This document shows positions 52,068 through 60,001 of a stretch of DNA of 64,000 nucleotides, in pieces (positions within the stretch are counted from its first letter, which is position 1; every line of letters begins with the position of its first letter). The notes under the pieces were generated by a model. It was not told where the DNA came from. It made no database searches and was given only the letters and a program-made list of their open reading frames with translations. Both the position numbers and the translations under genes were made by a program. The stretch lies in the NCBI RefSeq assembly GCF_900109555.1, contig NZ_FNZV01000014.1, positions 1 to 64,000 on the forward strand, read 5' to 3'. The stretch comes from Pacificibacter marinus (GTDB taxonomy: Bacteria > Pseudomonadota > Alphaproteobacteria > Rhodobacterales > Rhodobacteraceae).

Positions 52068-53476
52068 CCACAACATTTCTTAAGAATATTTCTCACCTTG
52101 CGTGTTTCAATGATGACGCGGGCGGAGCAGGAACAGAACTGACCGATGCTGGCATTTTGATGCGCGACAATGTGATCGAAAAAGTCGGCCCGATGGCTGG
52201 TTTTTCCGATATCACTGCAGATCGTGTGATTGATCTGACGGGCCATGTTGTTATGCCCGGCATGGTGAACACGCATCATCATTTCTATCAAAACCTCACC
52301 CGTGTGATGGTGCAAGATGATCCGCTTTTCGTTTGGCTGAAAACACTTTACCCCATCTGGGCCAATATTGACGATGCAGCGATTGAAACCACGTCGCGGA
52401 TGGCGATGGCGGAACTGATTGCATCTGGGTGCACCACGTCATCCGATCACCAATACATCATGCCCAACGATTGCACCTTGGACACGCCTATCCGTGTTGC
52501 GCAAGAAATGGGGTTGCGGTTTCATGCTGCGCGCGGTGCCATGTCGCGTGGTGAAAGTCAGGGCGGGCTTCCGCCTGATAGCTGTGTCGAGAATGAAGAA
52601 GCGATCCTTAAGGATGCAGAGCGCCTGATCCACACGTACCACGATATGTCCGAGCACGCGATGACACGCATTGTGATGGCGCCGTGTTCGCCGTTTTCCG
52701 TCACGCCGGGTTTGATGAAAGAGGCAGCACAATTGGCCCGCTCGTTTGACGGCGTGCGTTTGCATTCTCATATCGCAGAAGTTCTGGATGAAGAGGTCTA
52801 TTGCAACGAAATGTACGGCATGCGGTCGGTTGAATTTGCAGAAAGTGTTGGTTGGCTTGGTGATGATGTTTGGTTCGCCCATGCGATTTTTCTCAATGAT
52901 GCCGAAATAAAAGCCTTTGCTGATAGCGGCACAGGGGCCACGTTTTGCCCATCGGCCCACATGCGCTGCGGTCTTGGCATTATGCGAGCCCGCGAGATGC
53001 TGGATGCGGGTGTTACGGTGGGGCTTGGCGTTGATGGATCGGCCAGCAACGATACATCGAACATGTTCCTAGAGGCGCGAATGGGGATGATGCTACAACG
53101 TGTTGCGCCCAATCAATACCTGTCCGAAGCTCCGGGGGGGCGTGGCGGATTTGGCGGCACGCCAGCCGCGATGTCTGTGCGCGAAGTGTTGAATATGGCA
53201 ACGCGCGGCGGTGCGAAATTGCTGGGGCGCACTGATATTGGCCAGATCGCAGCGGGTAAATCTGCAGATGTAATTGCCATTAATTTGAACCAACTGGGGT
53301 TGGCGGGGACACAGCGTGACCCACTTGCAGCGCTCGTGATGTGTGGTCCGTTTGAGGTCGATTATTCCTTTATCAACGGCGTACCTGTGATAGAGAAAAA
53401 GCAATTCACACGGCTGGATGTTGAAAAGGCGCTGGATGATCATGCGCGCAATTTGGAACGAATTTACGATGCTTGA
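52064..53476 (+). CDS. 8-oxoguanine deaminase-like amidohydrolase
   Basis: A 470-residue metal-dependent deaminase. NTHHHFYQNLTR gives the HxH ligands, RLHSHIAEVLDEE the third His, WFAHAIFLNDAEI the fourth and GLGVDGSASNDTSNMFLEARMGMMLQR the Asp. FCPSAHMRCG and GGRGGFGGTPAAMSVREVL are characteristic of 8-oxoguanine/hydroxydechloroatrazine-type enzymes. It would deaminate an aminopurine delivered by the BMP transporter. It overlaps the second permease gene by four bases and the oxygenase gene by eight. Confidence 0.9.
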   Translation: MTTTFLKNISHLACFNDDAGGAGTELTDAGILMRDNVIEKVGPMAGFSDITADRVIDLTGHVVMPGMVNTHHHFYQNLTRVMVQDDPLFVWLKTLYPIWANIDDAAIETTSRMAMAELIASGCTTSSDHQYIMPNDCTLDTPIRVAQEMGLRFHAARGAMSRGESQGGLPPDSCVENEEAILKDAERLIHTYHDMSEHAMTRIVMAPCSPFSVTPGLMKEAAQLARSFDGVRLHSHIAEVLDEEVYCNEMYGMRSVEFAESVGWLGDDVWFAHAIFLNDAEIKAFADSGTGATFCPSAHMRCGLGIMRAREMLDAGVTVGLGVDGSASNDTSNMFLEARMGMMLQRVAPNQYLSEAPGGRGGFGGTPAAMSVREVLNMATRGGAKLLGRTDIGQIAAGKSADVIAINLNQLGLAGTQRDPLAALVMCGPFEVDYSFINGVPVIEKKQFTRLDVEKALDDHARNLERIYDA

Positions 53477-54341
53477 TGATCTGTCTGAAACGATTGACCT
53501 TGGAACACTGAACCAGTGGTTTTGCATTGGGCAGGTGGACGATATTAGCCCTGATGGGGACGTGACGATGTTGCTGGGAACGCAGATTTATCTTGTCCGT
53601 GATGGCGATGATATACGTGTCTCGGCGCAGGGACGCACGCTGCCGACACAGCTGCGCTATGGCTATATCTGGACGAGCCTTGGTGCGCCAAAGGGCGATG
53701 TCTTTGATATTCCTGAGACCATTGAAACGGACCGCCGATATGTGCCTTGCGGTGCGATCCGCGTCGCTGCCGCTGGGCCGCGTGTGGTGGAAAACTTTCT
53801 TGATATGGCGCATTTCCCGTTCGTTCACACAGATATTCTTGGGTCAGAACCCCACACTGAGGTTCTAACTTACAAAGCTGAAATTCGCCGCGATGTGGAT
53901 GAAGTTTGGGCCACCGATTGTAAATTCACCCAACCCAAGGCGGCTTTGTCAGCCGAGGGGGCCATCGAAACCGAATATATGTACCGGGTCACGACGCCGT
54001 TCGCGGCTGTGCTGTATAAAACCTGCCCCGTCGCCTCAGAACGTTGGGATGTGATTGCTCTGTTTGTACAACCCATGCAGCCGGGCCTGTGCCGTGCGCA
54101 TCCGGTGATGTTTTTGATTGATGATGGCGCGCGTGATGCGGATTTGATTTCGTTTCAACAGGTGATTTTTTTGCAAGATCGTATCATTTTGGAAAACCAA
54201 CGCCCCGTGCTGTTGCCGATTGAACCGCGCATTGAAACGCCAACGCGCGCCGATGCTATTTCGATCGCGTATCGGCGCTGGTTGAAAGAAAAGGGCTGTG
54301 TTTATGGCACGTCTGCTGGGCCAAAAGCGGACGCCGCATAA
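53469..54341 (+). CDS. Rieske-less non-haem iron oxygenase catalytic subunit (copy 2)
   Basis: A 290-residue paralogue of the protein at 39494-40339. NFLDMAHFPFVH (His115, His120) and VIFLQDRIILENQ provide the iron ligands; PTRADAISIAYRRWLKEKG is the conserved C-terminus. The N-terminal region (NQWFCIGQVDDI...TQIYLVRDGDDIRV...YGYIWTSLG) follows the Rieske-domain scaffold but both cluster loops are missing. The ATG at 53469 lies inside the end of the deaminase gene (eight-base overlap), so import, deamination and oxygenation are co-expressed. It needs an external Rieske donor, probably the protein at 46124-46801. Confidence 0.88.
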   Translation: MLDDLSETIDLGTLNQWFCIGQVDDISPDGDVTMLLGTQIYLVRDGDDIRVSAQGRTLPTQLRYGYIWTSLGAPKGDVFDIPETIETDRRYVPCGAIRVAAAGPRVVENFLDMAHFPFVHTDILGSEPHTEVLTYKAEIRRDVDEVWATDCKFTQPKAALSAEGAIETEYMYRVTTPFAAVLYKTCPVASERWDVIALFVQPMQPGLCRAHPVMFLIDDGARDADLISFQQVIFLQDRIILENQRPVLLPIEPRIETPTRADAISIAYRRWLKEKGCVYGTSAGPKADAA

Positions 54342-54420
54342 GTGTGATCCTTTGTGTATGTTGAGTGACCTCAACTGCGGATGAGGCAACGTGCATTACT
54401 GCAGGCACGTGACACGCCGA

Positions 54421-55749
54421 TCACCCTAAGCTGCGTTTGCGCAGGGCATGTGCTTTCTCGCGAAATCTCGCTCGAACTTCTGCCTCGTCAATGCCTGCCA
54501 CCACGCGGTTTTCCATAAGAATGCGACCTGCAACAATCGTGTGGATTACATCGTCAGCACGGCTTGAATAAACCAGTGCAGCAGCGGGGTCGTACAGCGG
54601 CATGGTGTGCGTCGTATCAAGGTTGATCACGATCACATCGGCGGCCAGACCCGGCACCAATTGGCCCGTCTCTGGTCTGTTCATCGCCTTTGCGCCCTCT
54701 GCCGTGGCCATCTCAAGAATTTCACTTGTTTTCAGGAACTGTGCGTCTCCTGTTTTGTCTTTGTGAATGATCCCTGCAAATTTCATCTCTTGGAACATAT
54801 CAAGCGTGTTGTGGCTGGCCGGACCATCGGTGGCAAGACCGACCGTCACCCCATGTTTTTGCACGCATTTTAGGTGCAAAGTGCCTGATGCCAGCTTGGC
54901 ATTGCAGACGGGGCAGTGGGCGATTTTAGTGCCAGTCTCGCCGAGAATGCGCGCATCGTCATCGTCAAGTTGCGTACAATGCGCGGCTGTGACATCTGGC
55001 TGTAAAAACCCAAGCGAATGCAACCAGCGCACGGGGGATGTACCATAGGTTTCAGCGACATAACCCATTTCTTGCGGACCTTCTGCCAAATGGGTGTGGA
55101 TCGGCACTTTGTGGGCATCCGCGACTTCGCGCACCAGTTTGTACATCTCAGGGCCGCACGAATAGGGCGCATGAGGGGACAGTCCGATCTGCAACAGGCC
55201 GTCGTTGCTGTGATGGTGTTTGACGACAAGATCGCCAAAGCCATGCAGGGTTTGCCAAGACCAGTCTGTGATGGATTCGTAGATGCCTCGATCTGCAAAC
55301 CCATAGCCAAGCGTGGCGCGCAAAGGGATCACTTTGAGTGCTTCAATTTGAGGTGCGACAGCGTAAGCATCGAAATGTTCGTTGAATGACGTGATGCCAG
55401 ATTTCACCATCTCGACAAGGCCGTTCATACTGGCCCAATATAGAGTTTCGGGATCAAAGTTTTGTTTCAACTGCCACATGGTGGACAGCCATTCAAACAG
55501 GCGCACGTCTTCAAGCAGGCCGCGCAGCAGCATATTAGATGCGATATGAGTGTGACTGTCGCAAAACCCCGGCATAACCAAACAGTTATTGGCATCAATC
55601 ACCTTGGTCGCGCCTGAGATATCGATGCTCTCCGCGGTGCCGACCGCCACGATTTTGCTGCCTTTGATGGTCACCGTGCCGCGTTCAATTGGCGCTGCTG
55701 ATCCCATCGGCATCACTGTGCCGTTGATGATTGCGATGTCTATAGTCAT
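54421..55749 (-). CDS. Amidohydrolase of the MTA/SAH deaminase (MtaD) type
   Basis: A 442-residue deaminase. GFCDSHTHIASNMLLRGLLEDV, GLSPHAPYSC, PIHTHLAEGPQEMGYV, AAHCTQLDDDDARIL, HCPVCNAKLASG and LATDGPASHNTLDMFQEMK reproduce the MtaD/SsnA pattern with all metal ligands. It converges on the oxygenase operon and is divergent from a LysR gene about 100 bases away, which probably regulates it. Natural substrates of relatives include methylthioadenosine, S-adenosylhomocysteine and adenosine; here a purine derivative is likely. Confidence 0.88.
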   Translation of the reverse strand: MTIDIAIINGTVMPMGSAAPIERGTVTIKGSKIVAVGTAESIDISGATKVIDANNCLVMPGFCDSHTHIASNMLLRGLLEDVRLFEWLSTMWQLKQNFDPETLYWASMNGLVEMVKSGITSFNEHFDAYAVAPQIEALKVIPLRATLGYGFADRGIYESITDWSWQTLHGFGDLVVKHHHSNDGLLQIGLSPHAPYSCGPEMYKLVREVADAHKVPIHTHLAEGPQEMGYVAETYGTSPVRWLHSLGFLQPDVTAAHCTQLDDDDARILGETGTKIAHCPVCNAKLASGTLHLKCVQKHGVTVGLATDGPASHNTLDMFQEMKFAGIIHKDKTGDAQFLKTSEILEMATAEGAKAMNRPETGQLVPGLAADVIVINLDTTHTMPLYDPAAALVYSSRADDVIHTIVAGRILMENRVVAGIDEAEVRARFREKAHALRKRSLG

Positions 55750-55813
55750 GGTTTTTCCTTTTGCTTAATGAAAAGGCTAGGGGCATCTGACTGTCTTGAC
55801 CAGAATGCATATT

Positions 55814-55827
55814 GCACCATACTGTGC
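55814..55827. promoter_or_regulatory. Inverted repeat in the LysR/deaminase divergent promoter
   Basis: GCAC-N6-GTGC lies between the divergent amidohydrolase and LysR genes, 29 bases before the LysR ATG. Position suits autoregulation by the LysR protein, though the T-N11-A core is not clear. Confidence 0.3.
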
Positions 55828-55855
55828 TAAAAATTAGGACAGTTTGGACCCTATT

Positions 55856-56758
55856 ATGCCGCTGCTCACCACTGCTGCAATTTCTCTTGAAATGGTTGCC
55901 CGACATGGGTCGATCCGCAAAGCTGCGGAGTTGATGAACACCAGTCCCTCAGCTTTAAACCGTCAAATTATTAATCTTGAACATGAATACGGTCAGATGC
56001 TGTTCGACCGGCTGCCACGCGGTATGCGCCCCAATAAAGCAGGGAAAATTTTGATCACACAAATCCGCAAATGGCAGCTCGAAACGGTCAATATTGATGC
56101 GGAACTTGACGGATTGCGGTCGGACCACAACGGCACAATTCGTGTTGGTGTTATGGAATGCTTGGTTGCTGAATTCTTGCCATCGGCGTTTCGCGAGCTG
56201 CGCAATCGGTTTCCCCATGTCAAACTTGAAGTGCTGGTCGGCGGAACAGAAGCGATCCTAGGTCACATTAAAAAAGGCACGGTCGATCTTGCCGTGGCAT
56301 TCAACACGCCCAAGGACAGCGGGGTCAGTATTGTGTGCACCAGTCACCTTGCGCTTGGCGTTATTGTCGCGCCGTCACACCCTTTGGCAGTTAAAACATC
56401 TATAAAAATCGAAGATATCGCGGATCAAGACTTTGTCTCGGCTGACCCTGCGTTGACCATCGGATCGCTGACCGAAAGCATTTTCTTGCGCCAACATGCC
56501 TCGGTCCGCAAAATCGCCAGCGCAAATTCCATCGCTTCGATCAAAACCTTGGTTCAGGACGGGATGGGGCTGTGCATCTTGACCGAGTTAGATGTGCGTG
56601 AAGAGGTCAAAAAGGGCGAGCTGTGTTTCATCCCGCTGTCTCTGGCACATTTTTCCACATCGCTCTCGCTGTTCTGCCGCGATCCAGATGCGTTAACTGA
56701 TGTTGGAAAGGCCATGAGCACAATTATAGTCGCGCAGATGCAAGCCCTAGAGGTTTAG
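55856..56758 (+). CDS. LysR-family transcriptional regulator
   Basis: A 300-residue regulator with helix-turn-helix MVARHGSIRKAAELMNTSPSALNRQIINLEHEYGQMLFDRLPRGMRPNKAG and effector domain with VDLAVAFNTPKDSGVSIVCTSHLALGVIVAPSHPLA. The start is uncertain: ATG at 55856 or TTG at 55844, the latter with a better-spaced AGGA. It is divergent from the MtaD-like deaminase. Its effector domain resembles that of the other LysR in the window (AVAFNTP / AIAFDTS, SLTLGSSVE / ALTIGSLTE), suggesting related ligands. Confidence 0.9.
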   Translation: MPLLTTAAISLEMVARHGSIRKAAELMNTSPSALNRQIINLEHEYGQMLFDRLPRGMRPNKAGKILITQIRKWQLETVNIDAELDGLRSDHNGTIRVGVMECLVAEFLPSAFRELRNRFPHVKLEVLVGGTEAILGHIKKGTVDLAVAFNTPKDSGVSIVCTSHLALGVIVAPSHPLAVKTSIKIEDIADQDFVSADPALTIGSLTESIFLRQHASVRKIASANSIASIKTLVQDGMGLCILTELDVREEVKKGELCFIPLSLAHFSTSLSLFCRDPDALTDVGKAMSTIIVAQMQALEV

Positions 56759-56777
56759 ACTGACGGGGCCTTTGTCG

Positions 56778-56797
56778 TTTCAACTCAGATGTTGAAA
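56778..56797. terminator. Hairpin between convergent LysR and hydrolase genes
   Basis: TTTCAAC / GTTGAAA, a perfect 7-bp stem with a 6-base loop, sits in the 46-base gap between two convergent stops. The arms supply short A/T runs in both directions, so it could act as a weak bidirectional terminator. Confidence 0.35.
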
Positions 56798-56804
56798 GCC
56801 CAGT

Positions 56805-57593
56805 TTAAGCGCCGATATGCGATTTCAACAGGGTCGCAAAAACATCGGGCTGTTCGACGCATGGCAAATGCCCAGCGGTGTCAATTTCGCAAAATGTTGC
56901 CGTTTGAATGGCATCCGCAGTCGCTTTCACCAATGCGGGCGGAGTCGAACTGTCTTGCGCACCAACAAGTACCAGCGTGGGTTGCGCGATATCTGCCAGC
57001 GCGTCCCTATAGTCTGCGTCGCGAATGGCGGCGCAGACCTGAGCATAACCTTTGGCAGGGGTGCGCTCTAACATCATGCGCCACATCGCGAAATCTTCGG
57101 TCTCGCGATAAGCAGGGGCAAACCAGCGCGATAAAATCGTATCCCCAATCGCGGCAATCCCATCGGTCAGAACCGTCTCTATACGTGGATTCCACACCTC
57201 GGGTGAGCCGATTTGAGCGGCTGTATCTGACAAAACCAGATGGGTCATGGCCTGCGCGCCCTGTGTGCGGCGCACCGCAAGGCGCTGCATGATCAGCCCA
57301 CCGACGGACAGACCGACGCCGATAAAGGGGCCAATGTTGTGGTGATCCAACAAGATTTCAACATCGTCTGTCATCGTTTCAATGCTCAGCGTTTCAGCCA
57401 TTGTACTAAGTCCATGACCCCGCTTGTCGGACCGCAAAATGCCCCAGCTGTTTGGCAGGCGATGAATGACGCGGTCCCAAACCCTTAGGTCGGTCCCCAG
57501 CGAGTTTGAAAAGACCAGCGTTGGAGCGCCACTTTGGGGGGCACGATACCCGTGGTAAATACCGTTGAATGTGGTGAAGGTTTCAAAGATCAT
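56805..57593 (-). CDS. Alpha/beta hydrolase, 3-oxoadipate enol-lactonase (PcaD)-like
   Basis: A 262-residue alpha/beta hydrolase. VFSNSLGTDLRVWDRVI is the oxyanion-hole region, SDKRGHGLS follows, GVGLSVGGLIMQ contains the nucleophile Ser, VLVGAQDSSTPP the acid and AGHLPCVEQPDVF the His. The layout fits PcaD, which hydrolyses 3-oxoadipate enol-lactone in aromatic breakdown, but no other pca genes are present, so another ester or lactone is possible. I chose the second ATG (57593) because AGGAA is six bases upstream; the first ATG touches it. Confidence 0.8.
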   Translation of the reverse strand: MIFETFTTFNGIYHGYRAPQSGAPTLVFSNSLGTDLRVWDRVIHRLPNSWGILRSDKRGHGLSTMAETLSIETMTDDVEILLDHHNIGPFIGVGLSVGGLIMQRLAVRRTQGAQAMTHLVLSDTAAQIGSPEVWNPRIETVLTDGIAAIGDTILSRWFAPAYRETEDFAMWRMMLERTPAKGYAQVCAAIRDADYRDALADIAQPTLVLVGAQDSSTPPALVKATADAIQTATFCEIDTAGHLPCVEQPDVFATLLKSHIGA

Positions 57594-57836
57594 CGGCATT
57601 TCCTTGTGGATACCAGTCGCCCAAAGTGTCGTTTTCAGGCATGAACAACAAGAGCTTCAGAGTGATGGCGTATGATCACTATTGATAAGCTCTAATGTTT
57701 TGTTTGGCTTGGGTATATGTATTCAATGACAAAACTGCCAGAAAAATGATGTGCGTTTTCTGCGCGCACGCCCCTAAAACGCGGCAGCACGGCCCTTTTA
57801 AATGCAATCTGATCGGCGCCTTCTTTTCTGATGGTC

Positions 57837-58580
57837 CTATTTATTGCTCAGCAAAGCCGTCAACGTGTCAGATAACCCAGATGACTCTTTTGCCACGGGG
57901 CGTTTGAATGCCCCTGTTTCTGGCGCACGCGGATTTTGACGGCACATCGCCTCGGCCATACCAACCGCAGCAGCGACACCTTCAATCACAGGCACTGGAA
58001 TGCGATCTCTCACACGGCTGGCCAACCCCGCAAGAGGTGCGCCTGCGGTGATAATGACCTCTGCACCGTCTTCTTGAATGGCGCGCAAAGACAGGTCGAC
58101 AAGCATGTCTTCAAAGTCGGATTGCACGGCGTTGACATCATTGAACGGCTTATCAAGCATCCGAATACTGGCAAGACGGTTGTCCATTTTGTGCCACTCA
58201 ACGCATTCACGATACCAAGCTTGCAAATTGGTCGAAAACGATACGATAGAAAAATTACGCCCTAATGGGCAGGCCATCAGCATTGAAGCCTCGGCCAGTC
58301 CAATGATCGGGATCGAAAATATCTCACGCAAGGCACTGAGGCTTGGGTCGCCAAACGCCGCCAGCACCACTGCATCCCATTCATGTTCGCGCTCTGCGAT
58401 CACTTCCAACGCGATTTGCCCCGCGATTAAAGCCTCGGTGCGGGTGGCGATATAGGGCACGCCGTAGGGCGCTGTGATGAATTCAAGTTCGGTGTCTGCG
58501 GCCGCTGCACGCCGCGCCACGGCTGCGATTTTGTCGGTGACGCCTTGGGACGTGTTTGGGTTGAGAACAAGAATTTTCAT
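57837..58580 (-). CDS. Hydantoin/allantoin racemase-like protein (Asp/Glu racemase superfamily)
   Basis: A 247-residue cofactor-independent racemase. KILVLNPNTSQGVTDKI is the N-terminal hallmark of the hydantoin racemase (HyuA/HpxA) group; AAFGDPSLSALRE and ITAGAPLAGLASRVR lie near the expected catalytic positions, although the usual Cys pair appears replaced (AFGD where many have A-x-C; TAGAP where many have GCAG), which may alter activity. It overlaps the amidase gene by four bases and ends the TRAP/hydantoinase operon. Substrate probably a 5-substituted hydantoin or allantoin. Confidence 0.8.
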   Translation of the reverse strand: MKILVLNPNTSQGVTDKIAAVARRAAAADTELEFITAPYGVPYIATRTEALIAGQIALEVIAEREHEWDAVVLAAFGDPSLSALREIFSIPIIGLAEASMLMACPLGRNFSIVSFSTNLQAWYRECVEWHKMDNRLASIRMLDKPFNDVNAVQSDFEDMLVDLSLRAIQEDGAEVIITAGAPLAGLASRVRDRIPVPVIEGVAAAVGMAEAMCRQNPRAPETGAFKRPVAKESSGLSDTLTALLSNK

Positions 58581-60001
58581 ACCAGATTTTCCTTATGTGC
58601 GAGCGACGGCCAATTTGTCTGCCATGGAGTGCTTTGTTCGATCTGTTGTGCAAGACTTAAAAGCATCGCGTCTTGGCCAAAGTCGGATGTAAACTGAACG
58701 CCAATTGGCATGCCTGACACGCCATGTTGCCCCGGAATGCTGATCGCAGGGTGGCCTATGGCATTGACCCATCCTGAAAACACAGCAGAGCCGCGCGGCC
58801 CAGACGGCCCGCCGTTAATATGTGTCGGAAATGGCATTTCTGTCGACCAAGGCATCGCAGCCGACGACGGCGTCATGATGATATCCACGCTGTCAAACGC
58901 CATGGCAGCCTGATTGCGCAGTGTGTCTATTATTTCAATAATTTCAAGCAGGTGCGGCGCATGATACGATTTGTGCGCCCAGTCGACGTATTTCGGTGAT
59001 GCTGTTTTGGCCATGTCAGGATTGCGCTGCAGCAACAAAGCAAGGCCGATATCCGCGATGGTTGTCCAGCGCTCGTAAAGGGGGCGCACATCAACAGGTA
59101 AGGGACCAAAAGATACGTCATGTCCAAGGGATGCCAAAGTATCAGTCATGGCTCGAAAACTGCGGGTGATCTCTGGGTCTACTGGCGCATTGTCAATGAT
59201 TTCGACTGCAAGAATGCGCAAGTTTTTAGGGGCCTCATCCAAAGTTGCACAAAAACTGGGCGCGCCAAACCGCATCGAACGATGATCCCGCCGATCAGGG
59301 CCAGAAAGCGCATCCAAAAGCATGGCTTGATCGCGCACGGACCGCGTGATGGGGCCGACAGTTTCCATATCTAACAAAAGTTGCGGCAACCCGTTGCCGC
59401 GGGGAACACGCCCTATGCTGGTCTTCATGCCGACAAGGTTGGTGTAGCTCGCGGGGCGACGCACAGACCCGCCACCGTCCGTCCCGACAGAGCATGGCGA
59501 CAGTCCCAAAGCGACGGCGGCGACACTGCCACCGCTTGATCCGCCTGGAATTTTAGTGGTGTCCCAAGGGTTGCGAGTGACACCGAAAATCGGATTTTCG
59601 GTGACCCCCTCGACGGTAAACTCGGGCACGTTGGTCTTTCCCATGAACACCACGCCTGCTTGTCTTAGCCGTTCGATCGGGATCTCGTCGCTTTCAGGGA
59701 TATAATCGGCAAAAAGCGGGCTGCCCCATGTTGTGGGCATTCCAGTGGCGTTGAGATTGTCTTTTATGAGCATCGGAATGCCATCCAACGGTCCCAAAGC
59801 ACGCCCTTGCGCACGGCGCAAATCGCTTTCTTTTGCTTCATCCAAAGCCTGTGGATTTAGATAAACTACCGCATTGACTGCACCATTTAAATCATTGATG
59901 CGACTACGATACTGCGTCAACAAATCCTGTGCTGTGGTCTCGCTTGATGCCAGCATCGCACTCAGCGCCCATATGTCGTTTTGCCAAATCTCAGACATCA
60001 A
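58577..60001 (-). CDS. Amidase-signature family hydrolase
   Basis: A 474-residue amidase. DGIPMLIKDNLNATG holds the catalytic Lys, GGSSGGSVAAVALG the cis-Ser, and GTDGGGSVRRPASYTNLVGMKTSIGRVP the nucleophilic Ser region, so the Ser-cisSer-Lys triad is intact. No signal peptide. It overlaps the TRAP permease gene upstream and the racemase gene downstream, both by four bases. In this setting it may hydrolyse an N-carbamoyl or amide product of the cyclic amidohydrolase. Confidence 0.9.
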   Translation of the reverse strand: MMSEIWQNDIWALSAMLASSETTAQDLLTQYRSRINDLNGAVNAVVYLNPQALDEAKESDLRRAQGRALGPLDGIPMLIKDNLNATGMPTTWGSPLFADYIPESDEIPIERLRQAGVVFMGKTNVPEFTVEGVTENPIFGVTRNPWDTTKIPGGSSGGSVAAVALGLSPCSVGTDGGGSVRRPASYTNLVGMKTSIGRVPRGNGLPQLLLDMETVGPITRSVRDQAMLLDALSGPDRRDHRSMRFGAPSFCATLDEAPKNLRILAVEIIDNAPVDPEITRSFRAMTDTLASLGHDVSFGPLPVDVRPLYERWTTIADIGLALLLQRNPDMAKTASPKYVDWAHKSYHAPHLLEIIEIIDTLRNQAAMAFDSVDIIMTPSSAAMPWSTEMPFPTHINGGPSGPRGSAVFSGWVNAIGHPAISIPGQHGVSGMPIGVQFTSDFGQDAMLLSLAQQIEQSTPWQTNWPSLAHKENLV

